Assembly: GCA_030427205.1 (NCBI GenBank)
Contig: JAUHXC010000007.1
Coordinates: forward strand, 186,001-250,000
Reading direction: 5' to 3'
Origin: a bacterium
Lineage (GTDB): Bacteria > Myxococcota_A > Bradymonadia > UBA7976 > UBA1532
Length of the DNA stretch: 64,000 bases
Shown: positions 46,758 to 55,415 of the stretch, in pieces
Position numbering within the stretch: position 1 is the first letter of the stretch
Layout of the letters: each line of letters starts with the position of its first letter
Position numbers and translations under genes: made by a program
The notes under the pieces: generated by a model
Database searches by the model: none
Told to the model about the DNA's origin: nothing
What the model saw: only the letters and a program-made list of their open reading frames with translations

Positions 46758-47702
46758 TTACGTGGGCACCGGCACCTCGTCGAGCACCTGCTCGATGATC
46801 TGCCGCGGGCTGCGGCCGCCGTACTCCGCCTGGGGCAGGAGCCCGATGCGGTGGGCCAGGGTCGGCTCGGCCAGCGCCTGCACGTCGTCGGGGGTCACGT
46901 AGTCCCGCTCGGCGAGCAGCGCCCGGGCCTGGGCGGCGCGGAAGAGCGCCAGGGCGCCGCGCGGGCTGACGCCCAGGGCCAGCTCGCCGTGCTCGCGGGT
47001 GGCGCGCACCAGCTTGACGATGTAGCGGCCCACCTTCTGCTCGACGGTGACCGCGCGCACCGCGTCCTGCAGCGCCACGAGCCCCTCGGCGTCGAGCACC
47101 GGCTGCACCGCGTGCAGCGGGTGGGCGGTCTGCTGGGCGTAGAGCATCTCCAGCTCGTTCTCGGCGGCGGGATAACCCAGCTCGATGCGCAGCAGGAACC
47201 GGTCGAGCTGCGCCTCGGGCAACGGGTAGGTGCCCTGGTAGTCGGCCGGGTTCTGGGTGGCGACGACGAAGTAGGGCCGCGGCAGCGTGCGGGTGATGCC
47301 GTCGGCGGTCACCTGACGTTCGCTCATCGCCTCGAGCAGCGCCGACTGGGTACGCGGCGAGGCGCGGTTGATCTCGTCGGCGAGCAGCACGTGGGTGAAG
47401 GCCGGCCCCGGGCGGAACTCGAAGCGGCCGTCCTCGGGGTGCAGCACCGCCGCGCCGGTGATGTCGGCCGGCATCAGGTCGGGGGTGAACTGCACCCGCT
47501 TGAAGTCGAGATCGAGCGAGCGGGCGAGGGCCCGGGCGAGGGTCGTCTTGCCGACGCCGGGCACGTCCTCCATGAGCACGTGGCCCTCGGCGAGCACGCC
47601 GACCAACAACAGCTCGAGGCGCTCGGTCTTGCCGAGGATGACCTTCTCGAGCCCGGCGAGCAGCCGGGCGACGACGGGATGGGTGATCAAGAGCTTTCCC
47701 AC
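46758..47702 (-). CDS. MoxR-family AAA ATPase
   Basis: A 314-residue MoxR-type AAA protein. Walker A is DVPGVGKTT (46-54) and Walker B LLADEINR (106-113); LLEAMSERQVT, ATQNPADYQGTYPLPEAQLDRF (sensor region) and GVSPRGALAL follow in order. It is a chaperone-like ATPase, usually acting on vWA-domain partners such as the DUF58 protein encoded next. GTG 47702 gives the usual family length; a longer reading from TTG 47846 has no family match and no good ribosome-binding site. Confidence 0.88.
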   Translation of the reverse strand: MGKLLITHPVVARLLAGLEKVILGKTERLELLLVGVLAEGHVLMEDVPGVGKTTLARALARSLDLDFKRVQFTPDLMPADITGAAVLHPEDGRFEFRPGPAFTHVLLADEINRASPRTQSALLEAMSERQVTADGITRTLPRPYFVVATQNPADYQGTYPLPEAQLDRFLLRIELGYPAAENELEMLYAQQTAHPLHAVQPVLDAEGLVALQDAVRAVTVEQKVGRYIVKLVRATREHGELALGVSPRGALALFRAAQARALLAERDYVTPDDVQALAEPTLAHRIGLLPQAEYGGRSPRQIIEQVLDEVPVPT

Positions 47703-47864
47703 AAACGTCGGCGCTTCGCCCAGCACCGTCCCGAACCTCGAATCTCGTCGTCGCTCGGGCTCGAAAGACCGCCAGTATTCCTGCGCCTTCGCTCCTCGAT
47801 CTCGACGCCCGGTCCGGCGCTGTGCTCGACCGAGGTATGTGGGCAAGCTCTCAAGATCGCAGGG

Positions 47865-49505
47865 TCAAACGGCGCGCAGGACGTGGTTGCGGGCCAGCCG
47901 ATTGACGGTGGCCCGGGCGAAGTTGACGATGCCGCAGGTGCGGCCGAGTACGGTGATGATCGGTCGATCGGCGGCGAGCGCCGCCTGCACGTAGGGCTCG
48001 CTGACGGCGGGCGGCACCACCCAGCTGCTCCAGCGGACCATCGCGTCGCAGCCCTCGACCCGCCCGGCGGCGCGGGCCGGCGGGGCCTCTTCGTCGCTGG
48101 GCACCAGCCGCAGGTCGACCGGCTGGCCCTCGCTGAGGGTGCGCAGCTCGTCCTGCACGGCGTCGTCGCCGCCGACCACCAGCAGCCGGCGCACGCCCGC
48201 CAGGCCGCATTCGGCGACCATGTGCGAGAACCAGCGCTTCTCGGCCGTGCCGCCGCACACCGCGCAGGCGCTGTCGTCTTCGACCCGCAGCGGGATGCGC
48301 CCTACCGCGCGGGTGACCCGGTCGCACAGCGGGTTGGCGCAGGTGGCCTGCAGGTTCTTGGCGATGAGCTTCTCGATGCTCGGGGCGTCGATCTGGCGGA
48401 TGGCCTTGATCACCTGCACCGACGCCCGCTCGTCGGCGAGCAGCGCCTGCAGCACCCGCACCTGCTGGCGGAAGGTCTCGAGCCCGTGGGCCCGCAGCAG
48501 CCGGGTGACGTCGCCGCCCTGCTGCACCGCCCGCTCCAGCTCGAGGGCCCGGGTGCGCCAGGCGACCTCGCGCTTGCGGGCGGTCTCGAGATCGCCGAGC
48601 ACCGAGCTGGTATCGATGCTGCCCTGGCGCGACTCTTCGAGGGCCTCCTGGGCCTCTTCGAGGCTGCCGCGCAGCTCGTCGAGCTCTTCCTGCAGCTCGC
48701 CGCAGGTCTGGGCCAGCGTCTCGCGCTCGTCGTCGGCCACCTGCAGCTTCTGCTTGAGCGTCGCCCGATCGAGGTTGAGCCGCTCGTTGTCTTCGCGCAG
48801 GGCCTCGACGCCGGCCACGTTGCGCTTCGCCGCCTCGAGCTCGGCCTGCAGCCGCTGCAGCTCGCGGGAGAAGCCCTCGGCGCGGGCCCGCTCGACGTCG
48901 GCCTGCTGCCGGGCGCGGTCGCGCTCGGTCTCGGCGCGGGCCACCCGCAGCTTGAGCTCGTCGCGGGCCTCGGAGACCCGGCCGGCGGGCTTGCTCGGCG
49001 CCTGAATGTTGCTGCGCACCGCCTTGGTGGCCGGCAGGGTATCGGGCACCGCCCGGTGCCCGGCGGTGATGTCGCTGGGCAGGTGGGCCTCGAGCAGATC
49101 GGCGAAGCTGACCTTGAAGCCGTCGCCGCCGCCGCCGCCCGACCCGCCGCCGCGCTGCCCGCCGCCGCGCTGATGGCCGCGGCCGCCCACCGGCCGGTTG
49201 CCGCCGGTGTGGCGCCCGCCGCGGCTCGAGCCGCCCTGGCGGTTGCCGCCCGGTCGGTTGCCGCCGCTCTGCCGGTTGGGGCTCGGCTGCCGGCTCGACC
49301 GGCTCTGGGGCGGCGTGCGGCCCTTGCCGTGGCGTGCGCGGCCCGCGCCGCCCCGGCCCAACGCCTTGCGGGCCGCCTGGGCCACGTCGGCGCGGATGGT
49401 ATCGGCCCGGCGGGCGTTGGGGTAGCCATTGGCCCGCAGCCACTCGAGCACCGACTGCTCTTGCAGCCCCAGCTCGACAGCCAGCTTGTAGGCCTTGGTC
49501 TTCAC
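47865..49505 (-). CDS. IF2-N-like, coiled-coil, DUF2325-like protein
   Basis: A 546-residue protein of mixed build. Residues 1-55 (VKTKAYKLAVELGLQEQS, WLRANGYPNARRADTI) resemble the IF2 N-terminal helical domain. Residues 55-130 are Gly/Arg/Gln rich, like an RGG RNA-binding linker. A long coiled coil spans about 175-330. A Cys pair set (CANPLC, CAVC) could bind zinc near 390-420. The end (LLVVGGDDAVQDELR, IITVLGRTCGIVNF) resembles DUF2325. GTG 49505 starts the conserved part. Function is unknown; a nucleic-acid-binding role is inferred. Confidence 0.7.
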   Translation of the reverse strand: MKTKAYKLAVELGLQEQSVLEWLRANGYPNARRADTIRADVAQAARKALGRGGAGRARHGKGRTPPQSRSSRQPSPNRQSGGNRPGGNRQGGSSRGGRHTGGNRPVGGRGHQRGGGQRGGGSGGGGGDGFKVSFADLLEAHLPSDITAGHRAVPDTLPATKAVRSNIQAPSKPAGRVSEARDELKLRVARAETERDRARQQADVERARAEGFSRELQRLQAELEAAKRNVAGVEALREDNERLNLDRATLKQKLQVADDERETLAQTCGELQEELDELRGSLEEAQEALEESRQGSIDTSSVLGDLETARKREVAWRTRALELERAVQQGGDVTRLLRAHGLETFRQQVRVLQALLADERASVQVIKAIRQIDAPSIEKLIAKNLQATCANPLCDRVTRAVGRIPLRVEDDSACAVCGGTAEKRWFSHMVAECGLAGVRRLLVVGGDDAVQDELRTLSEGQPVDLRLVPSDEEAPPARAAGRVEGCDAMVRWSSWVVPPAVSEPYVQAALAADRPIITVLGRTCGIVNFARATVNRLARNHVLRAV

Positions 49506-49712
49506 AGGTCGCTCGCGCTCCGCGGGATTGTCCGACAGCGCATGATACGGGAGCCGTCGCCAGATTGTCACGCCAAGCGGTCGGGCCCCGGCTGGAGGCG
49601 CGCTGCGCCACGCCGCGGCTCACGACCGCCGTGTCGATCGATGCCGCGCGCCCCGGGTCGGGTTCCGCGGTGGCCCTCGGCGCAGAGGTTGGAGGCGCTT
49701 CCGGCGGCGCTG

Positions 49713-51749
49713 TCAGCGGGGCGCGAAGCGGGTCGTCGCGCCGTCCTGCAGCACGAGCACCGCGCCGTCCCCCGGCATGACCAGCGATCGGCCATCGGGC
49801 GTCGGCCCCAGGCTGCGGGCCGCGCCGTCCGGGTCGACGACGTAGAGCCGCTCGGCGTCGAGCACCAGCACCCGGCCATCGGCCAGCGGGCGGTGGGCGA
49901 TGGGGCGGACGATACCGCTCGCCGGCCCCGGCTGCCACGGCCCGTCGGGGCCCGCGGTGCGCCAGATGCGGCCGCTCTCGTCGATGGCCGAGACTCCTTC
50001 GGGCGCGGGGGCCAGCTCGACGAATGGCGCTGGAATCTCCGTTCGGCGGCAGGTGCGCCCGTCGCGGCACCACTCGACGTGGGCGTCGGCGGCCAGCATC
50101 GCGGCGAAGGACCCGCTCCAGACCGCCGGCCCGCGCAGCGCCGCCGGGTCGAGCCGCGGATCCCCGTCGAGCCGCGGCGTCCGGTCGAGCCGCTGCCACC
50201 GCGACCCGCCGTCCACGCTGATCGCCGAGTCGCCGTCGCGGCAGTCGGCCAGGCCGAGCTGGCCGGCGAAGCGCACCCAGCGGGCCTCGCAGCTGCCCGG
50301 CGGCGGGGCGATCGTCCAGCGCTCGCCGGCGTCGTCGGTGCGCCGGAAGAGCCCCAGGCCCACCGCGGCGACCGTATGGCCGTCGACCCGGTCGAGATCG
50401 GTGAAGGGCAGCCCGACGGTGCCCGGCACGGCGAACCACTGCCGGCCGCCGTCGACAGTGCGCCACAGCCCGCCGAGCACGCCGACGCCCAGGCCGATAC
50501 GCGGGTGGGTGAAGACCGCCCGCCACAGGGGGCGATCGAGCCGCGGACCGCGCGGCGCGATGCGATCGAGCCCGGCCACGAGCCCGCGGGGCGCGCCGGC
50601 CAGGGCCCCCCTCGCGGTGGCCAGCAGCGCGGCGCCCACCGGGGCGCGCTGCTCGAGGGCGCGCCACGTCCGGCCGCCGTCGTCGCTGCGCAGCGCGCTG
50701 CCCGGGATGCGCGGCACCGCGTAGAAGACGCCGCGGGCGTCGGCCGCGACCGCCGCCAGATCGGCGCCCAGCCGCGCGGGTCCTTCGGCGGCGTGCCAGG
50801 TCCGCCCGCCGTCGCGGCTGTATTCGATGGCCAGCCGCCCGCCGACGCCGGCGCCGACCAGCACCGCGCGGCCCTTGCCGGTCAGCGCGATGTCCCGCGG
50901 CAGCGCGACCGCCGGATCGGCCCGGCGCCCGTCGACGAAGCGGGCGCCGGCGTCGTCGGAGGCGGCGATGGCGTCGACCCCGGCCACGATCACCCGCCCC
51001 GCGGCGGCGCCGATGGCCCGCGGTCGGGGGACGGGCGCCGGCCGGCGGCGGGGCAGGGCAGGCAAGGCGCCGTCGCGCAGCTCGGGGCCGTCGGGCGAGC
51101 GGGTGAGCAGGTAGCCGTGGTCTTTGTCGATGGCGACCGTGCGCCGCCCGTCGAGCCCGCAGCCCACGTCGAGCCGGGCCCAGCCGCCGCCCCGATCGAT
51201 ACGCGCCGGTCCGCCGTCGGCCGGGCAGGCGATCGTGGTCGAGCCGCCGCCGACCAGCAAGCGCAGCGGGGGCAGGGTCGTCGGGCGCGGCACGAAGCCA
51301 TACGGCTCGTCGAGTTCGAACAGGCCGCCGCTGGCGGTGGCGACGACGACGCCGCGATCGGTCGCGGCCAGCCCGACGACGGCCTCGTCGGCGATGACCG
51401 TGCGCTCGAAGTCGACCCCGGCGATGGGCGGCTCGATGGGCCACGGGTCGGGCAGCGGCGCCGGGTCGAGCGGATGCGGGCCGTCCGATCCGATGCCGCC
51501 CGGGTCGATGTGCGGCGGGGGCTCGGCGGGCCAGGGCCCCGGCGGCAGCTCGGCCTCGGGCTCGGGGGTCGGCTCCGCCGGACGGGGGCGCGCGGTGGGC
51601 GGCTCGACGGCGACGCCCCGCGGGCTGGGCGGGCCTCTCTCGGGCGCGCAGCCCGGCCCGGCGAGCAGCCCGATGCCGAGCGCGAGCAGCGCCCGGCGCA
51701 GCGGGAGCCGTGGGGCGCGGTCGCGGGGGTCGGCGGGTGGCGGGCGCAT
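49713..51749 (-). CDS. BNR/sialidase-fold lipoprotein
   Basis: A 678-residue predicted lipoprotein (signal ending LLAGPGC). A Pro-rich linker of about 80 residues precedes a beta-propeller with several Asp-box repeats (YSRDGGRTWHA, RSDDGGRTWRA, RTVDGGRQWFA, SVDGGSRWQRL), as in sialidases and VPS10/YCF48-like proteins. Catalytic sialidase residues are not evident, so a binding or scaffold role is more likely. GGAG lies just before ATG 51749. It diverges from the lipoprotein gene at 51943. Confidence 0.8.
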   Translation of the reverse strand: MRPPPADPRDRAPRLPLRRALLALGIGLLAGPGCAPERGPPSPRGVAVEPPTARPRPAEPTPEPEAELPPGPWPAEPPPHIDPGGIGSDGPHPLDPAPLPDPWPIEPPIAGVDFERTVIADEAVVGLAATDRGVVVATASGGLFELDEPYGFVPRPTTLPPLRLLVGGGSTTIACPADGGPARIDRGGGWARLDVGCGLDGRRTVAIDKDHGYLLTRSPDGPELRDGALPALPRRRPAPVPRPRAIGAAAGRVIVAGVDAIAASDDAGARFVDGRRADPAVALPRDIALTGKGRAVLVGAGVGGRLAIEYSRDGGRTWHAAEGPARLGADLAAVAADARGVFYAVPRIPGSALRSDDGGRTWRALEQRAPVGAALLATARGALAGAPRGLVAGLDRIAPRGPRLDRPLWRAVFTHPRIGLGVGVLGGLWRTVDGGRQWFAVPGTVGLPFTDLDRVDGHTVAAVGLGLFRRTDDAGERWTIAPPPGSCEARWVRFAGQLGLADCRDGDSAISVDGGSRWQRLDRTPRLDGDPRLDPAALRGPAVWSGSFAAMLAADAHVEWCRDGRTCRRTEIPAPFVELAPAPEGVSAIDESGRIWRTAGPDGPWQPGPASGIVRPIAHRPLADGRVLVLDAERLYVVDPDGAARSLGPTPDGRSLVMPGDGAVLVLQDGATTRFAPR

Positions 51750-51942
51750 CGGCTCCAGGGTAGTGCGGTCGGGCGCGGCGGGGCAATCGCACCGGGCGCA
51801 ATCGGTGTGTATGCCCCGGTGGCTTTCTGGATTGACCGGCCGGAGATCGGGCATGCTGTGCGATCCATGTGGGTATCGCGTGGGATTGATCGGCGCCGAT
51901 GCTCCAGGACGCACCACGAGCCCACCGGGGGGGAGGTCGAGC

Positions 51943-52917
51943 ATGCGCGGTACTGGTACAGCGGCGCAGACCCAGCGGGTCACCGGCGGTCGCCTGAGGG
52001 CCCTGGCGGGCATTCTGCTGCTCGGCGGCGCCTCGGCGGGCCTCTGCGGCTGCTCCCACGTCAGCTATACCCGCGGGGTGCAGACCCAGGAGGCGCTGCC
52101 GCTCGAGCGGCTGCCGTCCCCCGAGAGCACCTACGGCGAGGCGACCTTCGATACCCACGAGATCGTGCTCGCCGACCGCACCGGCGTCCTCGGCGCGGCC
52201 CTCGGCACCCAGATCGAAGGCACCGGCAATGCCTTCGCGGCGATGCGCGAGGCCGAAGCCGAGGGCAAGCGCAGCGCCGAGTACAGCTATCGGGTGCACC
52301 GGCCCGACGAGTACGACGGCGCGGCCATCGGCATCTACTACAAGTGGGGTGAGACCCAAGCGCCGGGGGACTACACGCTCGACATCGAGAGCACCCTCAA
52401 CCCGCTGATCGACGGGCGGCACGCGGCGCCCTACACCGCGAGCTTCGGCGAGGGCGGCCTGCACATGGGCGGCAAGGAGGCGCTGGTGGACGACTGGCTG
52501 AGCTGGTCGATCATGGTGCGGCTGGGCATGGCGCGCTACGACCTGACGCCCGATCCGATGGCGACCGACCGCCAGATCGACGAGCGCACCAAGCGCGACG
52601 GCGAAGCGTGGGCGTTTCGCGTGCCGAGCCACTTCGGCCTGATGATCGACCCCGAGTGGCTCTACGGGCTGGCGGTGCACGGCTGGGTCGGCGCCGATCT
52701 GGTGGGCTGGCTCTTCACCCGCGATCGGGGGTCGTGGAGCGACAAGATCGACTACGGCGGCGACGTCTCGTGGGGCATGATCGTCGGCGACTTCGGCTTC
52801 AGCGTCGGCGTCGGTTACGCCCGCCAGAACCACAGCTGGGGTGAGCACTGGGTGCAGTACGATCAGTTCTTCGGCATGCTCGCGCTCGATGTGGACGTGG
52901 TGTCGCTGCTCGATTGA
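51943..52917 (+). CDS. Outer-membrane-type lipoprotein
   Basis: A 324-residue predicted lipoprotein (LLLGGASAGLCGC lipobox). The mature part alternates short beta strands with aromatic ends (DYTLDIESTLN, GDVSWGMIVGDFGFSVGVGYA), which suggests a beta-barrel or lipocalin-like fold. GGGGGGAGG lies 6 bp upstream of ATG 51943. No family is recognised. Its end overlaps the convergent membrane-protein gene. Confidence 0.72.
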   Translation: MRGTGTAAQTQRVTGGRLRALAGILLLGGASAGLCGCSHVSYTRGVQTQEALPLERLPSPESTYGEATFDTHEIVLADRTGVLGAALGTQIEGTGNAFAAMREAEAEGKRSAEYSYRVHRPDEYDGAAIGIYYKWGETQAPGDYTLDIESTLNPLIDGRHAAPYTASFGEGGLHMGGKEALVDDWLSWSIMVRLGMARYDLTPDPMATDRQIDERTKRDGEAWAFRVPSHFGLMIDPEWLYGLAVHGWVGADLVGWLFTRDRGSWSDKIDYGGDVSWGMIVGDFGFSVGVGYARQNHSWGEHWVQYDQFFGMLALDVDVVSLLD

Positions 52918-53366
52918 GGCTGTGATCGAGTCGGCGAGCGGCGCAGCGCCGCCCGCGCCGTGAGCGCCATCGCCGCGCACAGCAGCAGCCCGCCCACCGG
53001 GGCCGCGACGATGCCCAGCCCCGGGTCGCCGTCGTAGATCCAGACCCCGCCCAGCAGGAACCCGCCCGCCAGCAGCACCGTGCCCCCGCGCAGCAGCCGC
53101 GAGGCCCGCGCCGGCCCCCGCGCCCCCCAGCCCAGCTCGGCGAACGTCAGCCCGAAGGCCAGGTTGAGCAGCCCGGTCAGCGCGCCGTGGGCGTGGGCCA
53201 GCCGGAAGAGCATGCGCCGGGTCTCGGCGTCGGCGTCGAGCAGCCAGCCCACCTTGAAGCCGTGCAGCGCTTCGAGCGCGAGCCCGCCGATGGTCCACAG
53301 CGCCAGCGCGCCCCAGCCCCAGACGAGGTGGATCCGCCGCAGGTCGGCCCGTTGGGATGCGCTCAC
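52863..53366 (-). CDS. Small four-helix membrane protein
   Basis: A 167-residue membrane protein with four hydrophobic helices (LVWGWGALALWTIGGLAL, GALTGLLNLAFGLTFAEL, GGTVLLAGGFLLGGVWIY, APVGGLLLCAAMALTA) and a Ser/Thr-rich tail. GTG 53366 is preferred because GAGAGG lies 7 bp upstream. The tail overlaps the neighbouring convergent gene by 55 bp. Function is unknown. Confidence 0.65.
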   Translation of the reverse strand: MSASQRADLRRIHLVWGWGALALWTIGGLALEALHGFKVGWLLDADAETRRMLFRLAHAHGALTGLLNLAFGLTFAELGWGARGPARASRLLRGGTVLLAGGFLLGGVWIYDGDPGLGIVAAPVGGLLLCAAMALTARAALRRSPTRSQPQSSSDTTSTSSASMPKN

Positions 53367-53632
53367 TGGTGTACCTCTCGGGTTGTTGGCGCTGTCGCTC
53401 GACGCGTGCGAGGGACGGAGCCGACTGTCCGGTGAATCCACGAGGAGGGCCGCCTGCGCTTGCTGCTCGACAGCCCCGATGAGACCCGCCCCCTCGTGGA
53501 GACCGGGAGGACCGCCGACAGGAGGGCGACAAGCGGTCGAGTCGCAGCCCCCGGAGCGCCGCTCAGTGAGCGACCGGCAGGACCTCCCGCACCCGGCAGC
53601 GTACTCGAAACCGCGGGAGGCCGACCACGCAG

Positions 53633-53720
53633 TACTTCGCCGGGCTCGTCAAGCGTCTCGCGCGCATCGCACCGGCCGCCGACATCCCCATCGCGGTCGA
53701 GCGGCCCAGCGGCCTGATCG
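53633..53720 (+). pseudogene. IS110-type transposase fragment
   Basis: The reading YFAGLVKRLARIAP then IPIAVERPSGLI matches the N-terminal DEDD-domain region of IS110-family transposases, which usually read on as VERPSGLLVD. Only about 30 codons are left before the reading runs into a 16-bp repeat. It is the only recognisable feature in 53367-53799 besides that repeat. Confidence 0.5.
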
Positions 53721-53730
53721 CCAGCCGCGC

Positions 53731-53778
53731 AGCAGCCTCTTCTCAGAGCAGCCTCTTCTCAGAGCAGCCTCTTCTCAC
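53731..53778. repeat. Three 16-bp tandem repeats
   Basis: AGCAGCCTCTTCTCAG occurs three times in a row (last base C in the third copy), at the broken end of the IS110-type fragment and just downstream of the hugZ-like gene stop. Confidence 0.85.
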
Positions 53779-53799
53779 AGCGGACCTTCATGGCATCCC

Positions 53800-54606
53800 T
53801 CACGCGGCGCGGCGGGCGGTGCGCGCCCGTTTCAAGACCTCGATCACCGCCACCCGCAGGTCGTCGGCGTCGATCTCGCGGCCGAATTCGAAGTAGACCC
53901 GGCGCGCGTCGGTCTCGACGGCGAAGCCGGCCCGGTCGAGCGCGACCATGCGCGCGTGGGCGGGGGTGAAGCCGCACAGGCCCTCGACCATCTCGATCAG
54001 GTTGTGCCCGTGGTCGTCGTTCATGTGCTCGATGGCGCCGCGCGCCGCGTCTTCGAGGCCACCGCCGAGCGGGGCGCGCAGCATGTCGGGGCCTTCGATC
54101 CAGCGGATCTTGCCGAAGCCGGCGATGTAGCGCCCGCGCACCACCGTATCCATCAGCCAGTAGTCGAAGCGGTGGGTCTCGTCGTAGTCGGCGGCCTGGG
54201 GCACCCGCACCCGGTAGCGGGCCACGATGTCGTCGAGCGCGGCGGTGTCGACCGTGCGCGCGCCGGGCAGCGGGCCGTGCTCGCGGGAGGGCGCGTACAG
54301 CGGGACCATGCTGCCCATGATGCCGACCCGCCAGGTGGCCTGGGGGTCGCCCTCGCCGTGGGCCGCGTCGTCGGTGACGAAGAGCGTCGCCCGCGGGTCG
54401 CGCACGAGGTTGGCGGTGTGGGCCGCGATGCGGGCGAGCAGCACGATCGGGCGGCCATGGGCGTCGAGGGCGTAGGGCACGATCGAGCCGAAGGGGTGGC
54501 CGGCCATCGCCTTCTGCGAGGCGAGCGTGCACAGCGTGCCGTGGGTGGCGCCGATGAGCCGCGCGCGGGCTTCGGCGGCGAAGTTCCAGATGTCGGTGGC
54601 GGACAT
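53800..54606 (-). CDS. HugZ/HutZ-like heme utilisation protein
   Basis: A 268-residue protein with an N-terminal pyridoxamine-phosphate-oxidase-like split barrel (FAAEARARLIGATHGTLCTLA) and a C-terminal DUF2470 domain with HMNDDHGHNL, which supplies the heme-ligand His in HugZ/HutZ heme-degrading enzymes. It is last in the heme operon, 8 bp after hmuV, so breakdown or storage of imported heme is the likely job. GAGGAG precedes ATG 54606. Longer in-frame sequence upstream is a shadow. Confidence 0.87.
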   Translation of the reverse strand: MSATDIWNFAAEARARLIGATHGTLCTLASQKAMAGHPFGSIVPYALDAHGRPIVLLARIAAHTANLVRDPRATLFVTDDAAHGEGDPQATWRVGIMGSMVPLYAPSREHGPLPGARTVDTAALDDIVARYRVRVPQAADYDETHRFDYWLMDTVVRGRYIAGFGKIRWIEGPDMLRAPLGGGLEDAARGAIEHMNDDHGHNLIEMVEGLCGFTPAHARMVALDRAGFAVETDARRVYFEFGREIDADDLRVAVIEVLKRARTARRAA

Positions 54607-54614
54607 GGGGCTCC

Positions 54615-55415
54615 TCAGCGGGCGGTCACGAGCGGGTGGTCCAGCTCGGGCGGGTGGTGGATGTGCACCGGCACCCCGAAGGCGTCTTCGAGGGCGTCGG
54701 CGGTGAGGACCGCGGCGGGCGGTCCGCTGGCGGTGATTCGGCCGCCGGCCATGAGGCACAGGCGGTCGGCGTAGCGGGCGGCCTGGTCGAGCGCGTGCAG
54801 CACGCAGAGCACGCCGCCGCCGACGTCGGCGAAGCGGCGGGCGGTCTCGAGCACCCGCTTCTGCGCGCCGAGGTCCTGGCTGGCGGTGGGCTCGTCGAGC
54901 ATCAGGTAGGGCGCGGGGCCGCGCGGGCCCTCTCCGCGCCGGTCGAAGGCCGGATCCCACAGCTGGGTCAGCACCCGGGCGAGGTGCACCCGCTGGCGCT
55001 CGCCGCCCGAGAGGCGGGTGTAGGGGCGCCCGGCGAGCGCGGGCAGGCCGACGAGGGCCAGGGCGCGACGGGCGATGGCGGCGTCGGCCTTGCCCGGGCG
55101 GCCGTAGGGGGTCCGGCCCATCGCGACGACCTCGAGCACCGAGAACGGGAAGTCGAGGGTCGACGCTTGGGGAAGGACCGCCCGACGGCGCGCCCGCTCA
55201 CGGGGAGACCAATCCTCGAGCGGGCGGCCGTCGAGCAGAATCTGTCCGCCGGCGGGTTCGAGATCGCCGGCGATGGCGGCGAGCAGGGTCGACTTGCCGG
55301 CGCCGTTGGGGCCGATGAGCGCGACGAACTCGCCGGGCCCGACGGCCAGATCGACGCCGTCGAGCACGGTGCGCGCGCCGCGACGCACGGTCAGGTCCCG
55401 GGCGACGAGGCTCAT
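54615..55415 (-). CDS. hmuV: Hemin ABC transporter ATPase (HmuV)
   Basis: A 266-residue ATPase. Walker A is GPNGAGKST (about 36-44), signature LSGGERQRVHLARVL, Walker B LMLDEPTASQD, and H-loop VLHALDQAARYAD. The insertion between signature and Walker B (WDPAFDRRGEGPRGP) is typical of HmuV-type heme ATPases. It powers the HmuU channel. Its ATG overlaps the hmuU stop (ATGA). Confidence 0.92.
   Translation of the reverse strand: MSLVARDLTVRRGARTVLDGVDLAVGPGEFVALIGPNGAGKSTLLAAIAGDLEPAGGQILLDGRPLEDWSPRERARRRAVLPQASTLDFPFSVLEVVAMGRTPYGRPGKADAAIARRALALVGLPALAGRPYTRLSGGERQRVHLARVLTQLWDPAFDRRGEGPRGPAPYLMLDEPTASQDLGAQKRVLETARRFADVGGGVLCVLHALDQAARYADRLCLMAGGRITASGPPAAVLTADALEDAFGVPVHIHHPPELDHPLVTAR

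Noticed and set aside
45753..52352. Plus-strand reading of 2199 codons
   Set aside because: It is opposite DUF58, MoxR, the IF2-N-like and the BNR genes, which all have clear family motifs. High GC removes stops from this frame.
47851..53532. Minus-strand reading of 1893 codons
   Set aside because: It is a frame-shifted shadow of the IF2-N-like and BNR genes and antisense elsewhere. It shows no domain.
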